A stretch of DNA of 41,094 bases, taken from positions 1 to 41,094 of the forward strand of contig CAKRKO010000013.1 in the NCBI GenBank assembly GCA_934358495.1. Direction: 5' to 3'. How positions within the stretch are numbered: the first letter of the stretch is position 1; each line of letters begins with the position of its first letter. The stretch is from an uncultured Eubacterium sp. (GTDB lineage: Bacteria > Bacillota > Clostridia > Lachnospirales > Lachnospiraceae). The notes under the pieces were generated by a model that was not told the DNA's origin, made no database searches, and saw only the letters and a program-made list of their open reading frames with translations. This document shows, piece by piece, positions 32,530 to 40,128 of this stretch. Made by a program: the position numbers and the translations under genes.

Positions 32530-34212
32530 GTGGATATACAGACAATAGATGCAGCACTTCTGTCAAAAATGTTTTTAGCGGGAGCGAAGAATCTGGAAGC
32601 AAAGAAAGAGTGGATCAACGAGCTGAACGTGTTCCCGGTTCCGGATGGTGATACTGGTACAAACATGAGTATGACAATTATTTCTGCAGCAAAAGAAGTT
32701 GCTGCTGTGGAGAAACCGGTGATGAAAGATCTTGCAAAAGCAATTTCTTCCGGATCACTGCGCGGGGCAAGAGGAAACTCAGGTGTTATTCTTTCCCAGC
32801 TGTTCCGTGGATTTACAAAGACGATCAAACATTATGACCAGATTGATAAGATTATTCTTTGTGAGTCTTTCCAAAAAGCATGTGAGACTGCATACAAGGC
32901 AGTTATGAAACCAAAGGAAGGAACAATTCTTACGGTTGCCAAAGGTGCTGCTGAGAAGGCACTGGAACTTTCCTGTGACGACAGCTATAACATGGAGCAG
33001 TATATTGCTGCTATCATTGCTGAAGCAGAGCGTGTACTCGCATTGACGCCGGAGATGCTTCCGGTATTAAAACAGGCCGGTGTAGTGGATTCAGGTGGAC
33101 AGGGACTGGTAGAAGTTCTGAAAGGTGCACAGGATGCATTCCTTGGAAAAGAGATTGATTATACAATTGAAGCTGCTCCTGCATCTTCCGGTGTTGTAAA
33201 AATTTCCGCACAGACAGAGGCTGAGATTAAATTCGGTTATTGCACGGAATTTATCATTGTATTAAATAAAACGCTGACAGAAGCGCAAGAGGACGAGTAC
33301 CGTGCATTCTTGCAGTCTATGGGTGATTCTATCGTACTGGTGGCTGATGAGGAAATCGTCAAGACTCATGTACATACCAACGATCCGGGACTGGTATTAC
33401 AGAAAGCACTGACTTTTGGATCTTTAAGCCGCATTAAGATTGACAATATGCGTGAAGAGCATCAGGAAAAACTGATCAAAGACGCAGAAAAACTCGCAAA
33501 AGAACAGGAAAAAGAAGCGGAAGGAAAAGCAAAAGCAGCTGTAGGTCCGAAGAAAGATATGGGATTTATCGCTGTTTCCATCGGAGAAGGAGTCAACGAA
33601 GTATTTAACGGACTTGGTGTGGATTATCTGATCGAAGGTGGACAGACTATGAATCCAAGTACCGAAGATATGTTAAATGCGATCGAACATGTCAATGCAG
33701 ATCATATCTTTATTTTCCCGAATAATAAAAATATTATTCTGGCAGCAAATCAGGCAGCAATGCTGTTGGAGGACAAAGATATCATTGTTATTCCGACCAA
33801 AACGATTCCACAGGGTATTTCTGCCATGATCAACTTTATTCCGGAGCAATCTCCTGAGGAGAACCGGGAAAATATGCTGGAAGCGATTGCAACAGTAAAA
33901 ACCGGACAGGTTACCTATGCAGTGCGTGATACTGTGATTGACGACAAGGAAATCAAAGAGGGCGATTACATGGGTATCGGTGATTCCTCTATCCTTTCTG
34001 TAGGTGCAGATCGTGAAGATGTTACAAAAGATATGGTAGCGCAGATGATTGATGAGGAATCTTCCTTTATCTGTATTTATTATGGAGAAGAAGTGCTTCC
34101 GGAAGCAGTCAATGCATTACAGAAATATTTTGAAGAAACCTATCCGGAATGTGAAGTAGAAGTACAGTTTGGCGGTCAGCCGATTTATTACTATGTCATT
34201 TCTGTAGAGTAA
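32530..34212 (+). CDS. Fatty acid kinase-like protein FakA/YloV (DhaL + DegV-like domains)
   Basis: A 560-residue protein. The N-terminal DhaL (DAK2) ATP domain shows N-V-F-P-V-P-D-G-D-T-G-T-N-M and A-R-G-N-S-G-V-I-L-S-Q; a central domain and a C-terminal DegV-like part (V-Q-F-G-G-Q-P-I-Y-Y-Y-V-I-S) follow. FakA phosphorylates fatty acids delivered by FakB proteins for phospholipid synthesis. The start is GTG at 32530, eight bases after AGGAGG; this site overlaps the stop of the Asp23 gene. An earlier GTG at 32497 lies inside that gene. Confidence 0.9.
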   Translation: MDIQTIDAALLSKMFLAGAKNLEAKKEWINELNVFPVPDGDTGTNMSMTIISAAKEVAAVEKPVMKDLAKAISSGSLRGARGNSGVILSQLFRGFTKTIKHYDQIDKIILCESFQKACETAYKAVMKPKEGTILTVAKGAAEKALELSCDDSYNMEQYIAAIIAEAERVLALTPEMLPVLKQAGVVDSGGQGLVEVLKGAQDAFLGKEIDYTIEAAPASSGVVKISAQTEAEIKFGYCTEFIIVLNKTLTEAQEDEYRAFLQSMGDSIVLVADEEIVKTHVHTNDPGLVLQKALTFGSLSRIKIDNMREEHQEKLIKDAEKLAKEQEKEAEGKAKAAVGPKKDMGFIAVSIGEGVNEVFNGLGVDYLIEGGQTMNPSTEDMLNAIEHVNADHIFIFPNNKNIILAANQAAMLLEDKDIIVIPTKTIPQGISAMINFIPEQSPEENRENMLEAIATVKTGQVTYAVRDTVIDDKEIKEGDYMGIGDSSILSVGADREDVTKDMVAQMIDEESSFICIYYGEEVLPEAVNALQKYFEETYPECEVEVQFGGQPIYYYVISVE

Positions 34213-34221
34213 GGAGACAGT

Positions 34222-36279
34222 ATGAACTTAAACTCCCCTATTCGTGAAATAAAAGGGATCGGGGTAAAAACAGAACAGTTATTTCAACAGTTAGGAGTAT
34301 ACACCGTCGGTGATATACTCCTATATTTTCCCCGTGATTATGAAAAATACCCGGATCTGTGTGACTTAGATCAGGTGGTAGAGGGCAGAAAAAATGCCCT
34401 GTATGTCTGCGTAAAAAAGACACCCACTGTCAATACCCATTCCCGCCAGCAGGTGGCTTTGCTGGATCTGAAAGGTGAGAATCAGACACTGCGCCTGATC
34501 TGGTTTCGCAGTCCTTATATCCGATCACTTGTTCGCCCCGGCGGATGGTATGTCTTTTATGGAAAAGTCAACCAGAAAGAGGACCGCCTGACCATGGAGC
34601 AGCCCCAGATTTTCAGCCTGGGACAGTATGAGGCACTACAAAAGACCCTGCAGCCACATTACAGTCTGACCAAAGGTGTCACCAACAACTTAATTGTAAA
34701 GACAGTCCATGCGGCCATGGAAGAGATTCCTCTCGAAATGGAATATCTGCCGGAGGATATCCGCATTCGTAATCATCTGAGTGAGTATAACTTTGCATTG
34801 AAAAATATGCATTTTCCGGAAAATGAAGAAAACTGTATCATTGCCAGAAACCGTTTTGTATTTGACGAGTTTTTCTTCTTCCTGCTCAGTATGCAGCTGT
34901 CAAAAGAAAACACGCAGAGGTTAAAAAATGAGTTTACTTTCGCAGATGATTCCTTTGTGGAAGATCTGATGAACGGCCTGCCTTATGAACTGACAGGCGC
35001 GCAGAAGCGGGCAGTGGCGCAGATTCGATCTGATCTGCGGGAATCGTGCATTATGCAGCGGCTGGTGCAGGGGGATGTTGGTTCCGGTAAGACGATTGTA
35101 GCTTTTCTGGCCATGTTGGAAGTGGCGCACAACGGCTATCAGGCAGCGATTATGGCGCCTACGGAAGTACTGGCGCAGCAGCATTATGAAAAACTGACAC
35201 AATTTCTGGAAGCAAACGGTATCGAAATCCCGGTTGTATTGCTGACGGGTTCTATGGGTGTGAAATCCCGCAGGGCAGCCTATGCAGTACTGGAATCCGA
35301 TCAACCAGCCTTAGTCGTTGGAACCCATGCGTTAATCCAGGAAAAAGCGCAGTATCGGAATCTGGCGCTGGTTATTACCGATGAGCAGCATCGTTTCGGC
35401 GTAAAACAAAGAGAGACGTTTTCCTTAAAAGGTTCGCATCCGCACATTTTAGTTATGAGTGCGACACCGATTCCACGAACATTAGCCATTATTTTATACG
35501 GTGATCTGGATATTTCCGTGATCGATGAAGTTCCGGCAAAACGGCTGCCCATCAAAAACTGCGTGGTGAATACGTCCTACCGTAAGACCGCATATAAATT
35601 TATGGAAAAAGAGATCCGCGCCGGGCATCAGGTATATGTGATCTGCCCGCTGGTAGAGGAAAGCGAACTGGCAGAAGGTGAGAACGTCCTGGATTATGCG
35701 ACACAGCTGCAGCAGGTCTTTCCATCTGATATCAAAATCGGCATGTTGCATGGGAAAATGAAACCGGATGAGAAAAACGCAGTCATGCAGGAATTCCAGG
35801 AGAACAAAATCCAGATTCTGGTATCAACGACGGTTGTGGAAGTTGGTGTGGACGTACCAAATGCCACTGTCATGATGATTGAAAATGCAGAACGGTTCGG
35901 CCTGGCGCAGCTGCATCAGCTGCGGGGGCGTGTCGGCCGTGGTGATGCGCAGTCTTACTGCATATTAATGCAGGGCAAGGACGAGCAGACGAAGAATAAA
36001 CGTCTTGAGATTTTAAATAAATCCAATGATGGTTTCTTTATCGCCGGTGAAGACCTGAAGTTGCGTGGCCCAGGCGATTTCTTTGGCATCCGCCAGAGTG
36101 GAGATTATCAGTTCCAACTGGCAGATGTGTTTCAGGATGCGGATGTGCTGAGCAAAGCTTCCTATGAGGTGTCGGTGCTTATGAAAGAAGATCCGCATCT
36201 GGAGAAGGAAGAGCATCAGAGATTGCTGGTTCGGCTGCGGCAGTATGCCGGGGATCAGTTCTCGTTGTTGAATTTGTAA
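34222..36279 (+). CDS. recG: ATP-dependent DNA helicase RecG
   Basis: Helicase that reverses stalled forks and processes branched DNA. An N-terminal wedge/OB domain (G-I-G-V-K-T-E-Q-L, D-I-L-L-Y-F-P-R-D-Y-E) is followed by the helicase core: Q-G-D-V-G-S-G-K-T (Walker A), M-A-P-T-E-V-L-A-Q-Q-H, D-E-Q-H-R-F-G (DEQH), M-S-A-T-P-I-P-R-T, and T-T-V-V-E-V-G-V-D-V-P with Q-L-R-G-R-V-G-R-G. At 685 residues it is full length. AAGGAGA is nine bases upstream. It is last in the Asp23-FakA-recG unit. Confidence 0.97.
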   Translation: MNLNSPIREIKGIGVKTEQLFQQLGVYTVGDILLYFPRDYEKYPDLCDLDQVVEGRKNALYVCVKKTPTVNTHSRQQVALLDLKGENQTLRLIWFRSPYIRSLVRPGGWYVFYGKVNQKEDRLTMEQPQIFSLGQYEALQKTLQPHYSLTKGVTNNLIVKTVHAAMEEIPLEMEYLPEDIRIRNHLSEYNFALKNMHFPENEENCIIARNRFVFDEFFFFLLSMQLSKENTQRLKNEFTFADDSFVEDLMNGLPYELTGAQKRAVAQIRSDLRESCIMQRLVQGDVGSGKTIVAFLAMLEVAHNGYQAAIMAPTEVLAQQHYEKLTQFLEANGIEIPVVLLTGSMGVKSRRAAYAVLESDQPALVVGTHALIQEKAQYRNLALVITDEQHRFGVKQRETFSLKGSHPHILVMSATPIPRTLAIILYGDLDISVIDEVPAKRLPIKNCVVNTSYRKTAYKFMEKEIRAGHQVYVICPLVEESELAEGENVLDYATQLQQVFPSDIKIGMLHGKMKPDEKNAVMQEFQENKIQILVSTTVVEVGVDVPNATVMMIENAERFGLAQLHQLRGRVGRGDAQSYCILMQGKDEQTKNKRLEILNKSNDGFFIAGEDLKLRGPGDFFGIRQSGDYQFQLADVFQDADVLSKASYEVSVLMKEDPHLEKEEHQRLLVRLRQYAGDQFSLLNL

Positions 36280-36351
36280 CGTGTATTTTGCGTGATATAT
36301 CCTTAAAATCAGATTTGAGGAAGAAAAGAAAATTATCAATATGTAACAAGA

Positions 36352-36388
36352 AAAGTTCGATTTCGGAGTTTGAAATCGAACTTTTTTG
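36352..36388. terminator. Bidirectional terminator between recG and the inverted-repeat element
   Basis: 13-bp perfect stem (36352-36364 with 36372-36384), 7-nt loop, T6 on the plus strand and a T-rich stretch (TTTTCTTGTT) on the minus strand. It ends recG transcripts and can also stop leftward transcripts from the promoter at 36445-36473. Confidence 0.84.
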
Positions 36389-36416
36389 TTATTATTATAC
36401 AAAAATAAATTGTGAA

Positions 36417-36441
36417 TTTCGTAGAATACAGAATTCTACGA
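36417..36441 (+). repeat. Left inverted repeat of a putative invertible promoter element
   Basis: A 25-nt repeat: TT, then a 9-bp arm TCGTAGAAT, a 5-nt core ACAGA and the arm ATTCTACGA. Two inverted arms around a short asymmetric core are the layout of tyrosine-recombinase crossover sites. The reverse complement recurs at 36609-36633 with one mismatch. Confidence 0.8.
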
Positions 36442-36608
36442 GAAATTATAGTCCTAACATGTCGAAAAAGCAAGGATAAAATCTAATTTACGGTAAAAAC
36501 ATTAAATTCTTAGTTAAATCAACGAAAATCAAAAAAATCTTTTACAAAAATCCAACTCGATAAACAACTATTTTTATCAAAGATCACTAAATTGTGTCCA
36601 AAAAAATT
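36442..36608. other. Putative invertible segment (167 bp, OFF orientation)
   Basis: AT-rich non-coding DNA between the two inverted repeats. It contains one good promoter, pointing left, and no comparably good promoter pointing right toward the polysaccharide operon. No recombinase gene is in the window. The main alternative is that the repeats are a pair of operators. Confidence 0.65.
36445..36473 (-). promoter_or_regulatory. Promoter inside the invertible segment, facing away from the polysaccharide operon
   Basis: Minus strand: -35 TTGCTT, exactly 17 nt, -10 TATAAT. The start would fall in the left inverted repeat and transcription would run into the terminator at 36352-36388. After inversion the -10 would lie at about 36600-36605, some 27 nt before the AAGGAGGG site of the antiterminator gene. 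Confidence 0.72.
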
Positions 36609-36633
36609 TCGTAGAATTCTGTATTCTGCGAAA
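36609..36633 (-). repeat. Right inverted repeat of the putative invertible element
   Basis: Arm TCGTAGAAT, core TCTGT, arm ATTCTGCGA, then AA. The core is the reverse complement of the left one, so the two sites are in inverted orientation; one arm base differs (G for A). It abuts the ribosome site of the antiterminator gene. Confidence 0.8.
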
Positions 36634-36646
36634 AGGAGGGATTGAT

Positions 36647-37153
36647 ATTTGGTACGTAGTACATTGTCCACATCAGAACATGCAACATCTGATGGATATT
36701 TGCAGGGCAACATTATCTGAGCAGGCAGCAACCTGCATCTTTACTTTTACATACGACCGCATGAAACGTTATCAAGGCGAATGGCATCTGGAGCGTTCTT
36801 ATACCTTCCCGGATTATTTCTTTATAGAGAGCAGCAATGGTGAACAACTGGAGAAAGAAATGAATCGCAATGAGCTGGCATCCAAAATACTGGACACCGG
36901 CGGTATTGTCACGCCTGTAGACCGCCAGGAAGAGGAATTGCTGCGCCATTTATCCGACGAATCCCATCATATGGGAATGTCCACCGGTTATATCGCAGAA
37001 GGAAAAACACATGTGACGCAGGGACCATTAGTTGGTTATGAGTCACAAATCAGAAAAATAGATCGACATAAACGGCTGGCACGGATCAGTCTGCCTTATG
37101 CAAGGGGCGAGATGGAACTTTGTATGGGGCTGGAGATTACAAGTAAGTCGTAG
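36647..37153 (+). CDS. LoaP/UpxY-type NusG-family transcription antiterminator
   Basis: A 168-residue specialised NusG paralogue, probably allowing RNA polymerase to pass terminators in the downstream polysaccharide operon. It begins (M)-W-Y-V-V-H-C-P-H, the typical NGN-domain start; a KOW segment follows near the C-terminus (Q-G-P-L-V-G-Y-E-S-Q-I-R-K-I). The only start that keeps W-Y-V-V and suits the AAGGAGGG site (36633-36640) is ATT at 36647, six bases downstream. The first ATG (36680) would remove eleven residues of the first strand and leave an improbable 39-nt spacing. A hairpin follows the gene. Confidence 0.84.
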   Translation: MWYVVHCPHQNMQHLMDICRATLSEQAATCIFTFTYDRMKRYQGEWHLERSYTFPDYFFIESSNGEQLEKEMNRNELASKILDTGGIVTPVDRQEEELLRHLSDESHHMGMSTGYIAEGKTHVTQGPLVGYESQIRKIDRHKRLARISLPYARGEMELCMGLEITSKS

Positions 37154-37155
37154 CG

Positions 37156-37181
37156 CTGTTCTTTTTAATAAGAAAGAACAG
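37156..37181 (+). promoter_or_regulatory. Hairpin between the antiterminator and the first polysaccharide gene
   Basis: CTGTTCTTT pairs perfectly with AAAGAACAG over an 8-nt loop and has no following T-run. LoaP-type factors need an RNA hairpin in their target leader; this may be such an element, though it lies after the gene. Function is inferred. Confidence 0.4.
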
Positions 37182-37218
37182 GTATGGAGATAAAGAAGTA
37201 AGGGAGAGATACATAGAA

Positions 37219-38424
37219 ATGAAGATACCATTTTCACCGCCTGATATGACGGATTTAGAAGTAGAAGAAGTAATAGCAGCAATCCGTTCCGGCTGGATCA
37301 CAACAGGTCCGAAGACGAAAGAGTTTGAAAAAGAGATTGCTAAATTTTGCGGAGTAAATCGAGCCGTCTGCCTGAATTCCCAGACAGCCTGCGCGGAAAT
37401 GGCACTCCGACTGTTAGGCATCGGGGAAGGTGATGAAGTGATCGTTCCGGCTTACACCTATACAGCATCCGCATCAGTTGTATGTCATGTAGGAGCAAAA
37501 CTGGTATTTGTGGATGTGCAGAAAGATAACCTTCAGATGGATTATGACCAGCTGGAAGCAGCCATCAACGAAAACACGAAGGTGATCATTCCGGTAGATC
37601 TCGGTGGTGTGCCATGCGATTATGACAGAATCTATGAAATCGTGGAAAAGAAAAAACATCTGTTCCAGCCAAAAAATGAGATCCAGAAAGCGATGGGACG
37701 TATTTCTGTGAATGCAGATGCGGCTCATGCATTTGGCGCAACCTGGCATGGTCAGAAAGTTGGTTCCATTGCAGATTTCACAAGCTTCAGTTTTCATGCA
37801 GTAAAAAATCTGACCACAGCAGAAGGCGGAGCGTTGACATGGAAATCCATTCTGGGAATTGATGATGAAAAATTATATCATCAGGCGCAGCTGTTCTCTT
37901 TGCATGGCCAGTCTAAGGATGCGCTGGCAAAAACACAGCTTGGAGCATGGGAGTATGACATTGAAGGCCCGTGGTACAAATGCAACATGACGGATATTAT
38001 GGCAGGCATTGGCCTGGCACAGATGAAACGTTATCCGGGACTTCTGGAGAGAAGAAAAGAGATTATTGGTCGTTATGATGCTGCATTCAAACCATTAGGT
38101 ATTGAAGTATTACCACATTATACAGATGAGTGGCAGAGCAGTGGCCATCTTTATATTACAAGAGTTCCGGGAATTGGCACTGAAGAGCGTCAGGAAATCA
38201 TTGTAAAAATGGCAGAGGCCGGTATTGCAACAAACGTGCATTACAAACCACTTCCGATGATGACCGGATATAAAAAGATGGGATTTGATATCGAGGATTA
38301 TCCGAATGCGTATACGAGATTTGTAAATGAGATTACGTTACCGCTTCATACAAAGCTGACAGATGAAGAAGTGGAGTATGTAATTGAAAATTACTGCAGA
38401 ATCATCGGTGAATATATCAGATAA
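37219..38424 (+). CDS. DegT/DnrJ/EryC1/StrS sugar aminotransferase
   Basis: PLP-dependent aminotransferase (401 aa) that makes amino sugars for surface polysaccharide, probably by transaminating a nucleotide-linked ketosugar. I-R-S-G-W-I-T-T-G-P near the start, V-P-A-Y-T-Y-T-A-S-A-S, D-A-A-H-A-F-G (PLP-ring Asp) and S-F-H-A-V-K-N-L-T-T-A-E-G-G, whose Lys forms the Schiff base, are all present. V-H-Y-K-P-L-P in the C-terminal domain is typical. It is the first structural gene after the antiterminator, and its substrate is not readable from sequence. Confidence 0.93.
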   Translation: MKIPFSPPDMTDLEVEEVIAAIRSGWITTGPKTKEFEKEIAKFCGVNRAVCLNSQTACAEMALRLLGIGEGDEVIVPAYTYTASASVVCHVGAKLVFVDVQKDNLQMDYDQLEAAINENTKVIIPVDLGGVPCDYDRIYEIVEKKKHLFQPKNEIQKAMGRISVNADAAHAFGATWHGQKVGSIADFTSFSFHAVKNLTTAEGGALTWKSILGIDDEKLYHQAQLFSLHGQSKDALAKTQLGAWEYDIEGPWYKCNMTDIMAGIGLAQMKRYPGLLERRKEIIGRYDAAFKPLGIEVLPHYTDEWQSSGHLYITRVPGIGTEERQEIIVKMAEAGIATNVHYKPLPMMTGYKKMGFDIEDYPNAYTRFVNEITLPLHTKLTDEEVEYVIENYCRIIGEYIR

Positions 38425-38438
38425 ACGGAGAGAACGTT

Positions 38439-39131
38439 ATGAGAAAGTGGAAAGACCTTCCGAAGTTTATGCAATGCGAGGAAGTGCGGGAATATTATGA
38501 CATTCTGGCAAAAAAGAAGTTCAGTCTGCGCCTGAAACGGATCTTTGATGTGGTGGCTGCAACAATTGTTCTGATCATCACAGCAATTCCGATGCTGATT
38601 ATCAGCATTAAGATCGCGACGGAATCCAAAGGTGGCGTGTTCTATCGCCAAGAGCGTGTGACTGCATATGGAAAGAAATTCCGAATCCATAAGTTTCGGA
38701 CGATGGTAGCAAATGCGGATCAGATTGGATCTGCTGTTACTGTATCCGGTGACAGCCGTGTGACACCGACCGGAGCATTTCTTCGGAAATATCGTCTGGA
38801 TGAGCTACCACAGGTGTTCGATGTGTTGAATGGTGATATGAGCTTTGTGGGAACCAGACCGGAAGTGCCGAAGTATGTCAAAAAATATACGAAGGAGATG
38901 CGTGCAACATTGTTGCTCCCAGCAGGAATTACAAGTGAGGCAAGTATCCGTTATAAAGATGAGGCTGAATTGCTGAATGCGGCCGAGGATGTGGATCAGG
39001 TGTATGTGAAAAAGGTATTGCCTGGAAAGATGAAATACAATCTGGAAAGTATTCGGAAGTTTAGTTTTGTAGGTGAATTAGTGACAATGGTGAGAACTGT
39101 ATTGGCAGTTCTGGGGAAAGATTATGAGTAG
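38439..39131 (+). CDS. Priming sugar transferase (polyprenyl phosphate glycosyl-1-phosphate transferase)
   Basis: A 230-residue member of the bacterial sugar transferase family (PF02397), which starts a repeat unit by moving a sugar-1-phosphate to a lipid carrier at the inner membrane. K-R-I-F-D-V-V-A-A, one hydrophobic helix, F-Y-R-Q-E-R-V, H-K-F-R-T-M, L-R-K-Y-R-L-D-E-L-P-Q and S-F-V-G-T-R-P-E are the family motifs. The short form with a single re-entrant helix fits monotopic enzymes. GGAGAGAACG precedes the start. Confidence 0.93.
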   Translation: MRKWKDLPKFMQCEEVREYYDILAKKKFSLRLKRIFDVVAATIVLIITAIPMLIISIKIATESKGGVFYRQERVTAYGKKFRIHKFRTMVANADQIGSAVTVSGDSRVTPTGAFLRKYRLDELPQVFDVLNGDMSFVGTRPEVPKYVKKYTKEMRATLLLPAGITSEASIRYKDEAELLNAAEDVDQVYVKKVLPGKMKYNLESIRKFSFVGELVTMVRTVLAVLGKDYE

Positions 39132-39146
39132 GAGAATGTGCGTATT

Positions 39147-40127
39147 ATGTGTGAAAAATTATCTATAGGTATTATTGCATATAATGAAGAGGCATTTTTG
39201 CCTAATTTATTGGATGATATGAATGCTCAGAAATATCCCCATGAATTAATGGAAATTATTCTCATAGATAGTGGATCTAGTGACAGAACGAAATATTTAA
39301 TGAATGAATTCAAAAAAAATAATACGGATTTTTATTCTGTGCAGGTTTTGGATAATACGAAAAAAGTGCAGGCAGCAGGCTGGAATGTTGCTATAAAGAA
39401 TTTTACAGGTGATGTACTTGCTCGTATTGATGCACATACAAAGGTGACACCAGAATATTCTGAACGTGTAATGGAAAATATCAAAGATGGTGAAATGGTA
39501 GTTGGAGGAATCCGCCCATGCATAATTGAAAAAGATAATTCATTGGCTAATGTATTGCTTCAAACGGAAAATTCGTTATTTGGAAGTAGCATTAATTCCA
39601 GCAGAAGAGGACAGGAAAAAAGTTATGTAAAAACTATGTTTCATGCAGCGTATAGAAGAGAAGTATTTGAAAAAGTAGGATTGTTTAATGAAGAATTACT
39701 TCGAACGGAAGATAATGAGTTTCATTATAGAATCAGAAAAGCTGGATATAGATTATGTTATGATCCAACAATTGTTTCCTATCAATATGCAAGAAGTGAT
39801 TTTAAAAGAATGATTAAGCAAAAATATGGGAATGGATATTGGATTGGAAAGACTTTAAAAAAATGTCCTGGATGTATAAGCATATATCACTTAGTACCAT
39901 TTGCGTTTGTAATGGCAATTATTTTAACAAGTATATTAGCACTTTTGGGTATATGGCAATTGGGGGCATTAATGTGGGGACTGTATAGTGTGTTTGCAAT
40001 TGGAAATACAGTTATTTCAGGGATAAAAAATAAATTTTATGTTCAAAGTATATTAATGCCGATTATGTTTTTAACTTTACATATATTATACGGAGTTGGC
40101 ACAGTAAAAGGGGTAATAGATAGGTGA
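39147..40127 (+). CDS. Glycosyltransferase family 2, membrane-linked
   Basis: A GT2 enzyme of about 326 residues: I-G-I-I-A-Y-N-E-E near the start, I-I-L-I-D-S-G-S-S-D (DXD-region), A-R-I-D-A-H-T (metal site) and E-D-N-E-F-H-Y-R-I. Two or three hydrophobic segments lie in the last 90 residues. The start is uncertain: GTG at 39138 is only three bases after GGAG, and ATG at 39147 is 12 bases after it. From here the DNA becomes visibly richer in A and T than upstream, with many AAA, ATA and TTA codons, as often seen for acquired polysaccharide genes. Confidence 0.88.
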   Translation: MCEKLSIGIIAYNEEAFLPNLLDDMNAQKYPHELMEIILIDSGSSDRTKYLMNEFKKNNTDFYSVQVLDNTKKVQAAGWNVAIKNFTGDVLARIDAHTKVTPEYSERVMENIKDGEMVVGGIRPCIIEKDNSLANVLLQTENSLFGSSINSSRRGQEKSYVKTMFHAAYRREVFEKVGLFNEELLRTEDNEFHYRIRKAGYRLCYDPTIVSYQYARSDFKRMIKQKYGNGYWIGKTLKKCPGCISIYHLVPFAFVMAIILTSILALLGIWQLGALMWGLYSVFAIGNTVISGIKNKFYVQSILMPIMFLTLHILYGVGTVKGVIDR

Positions 40128-40128
40128 A

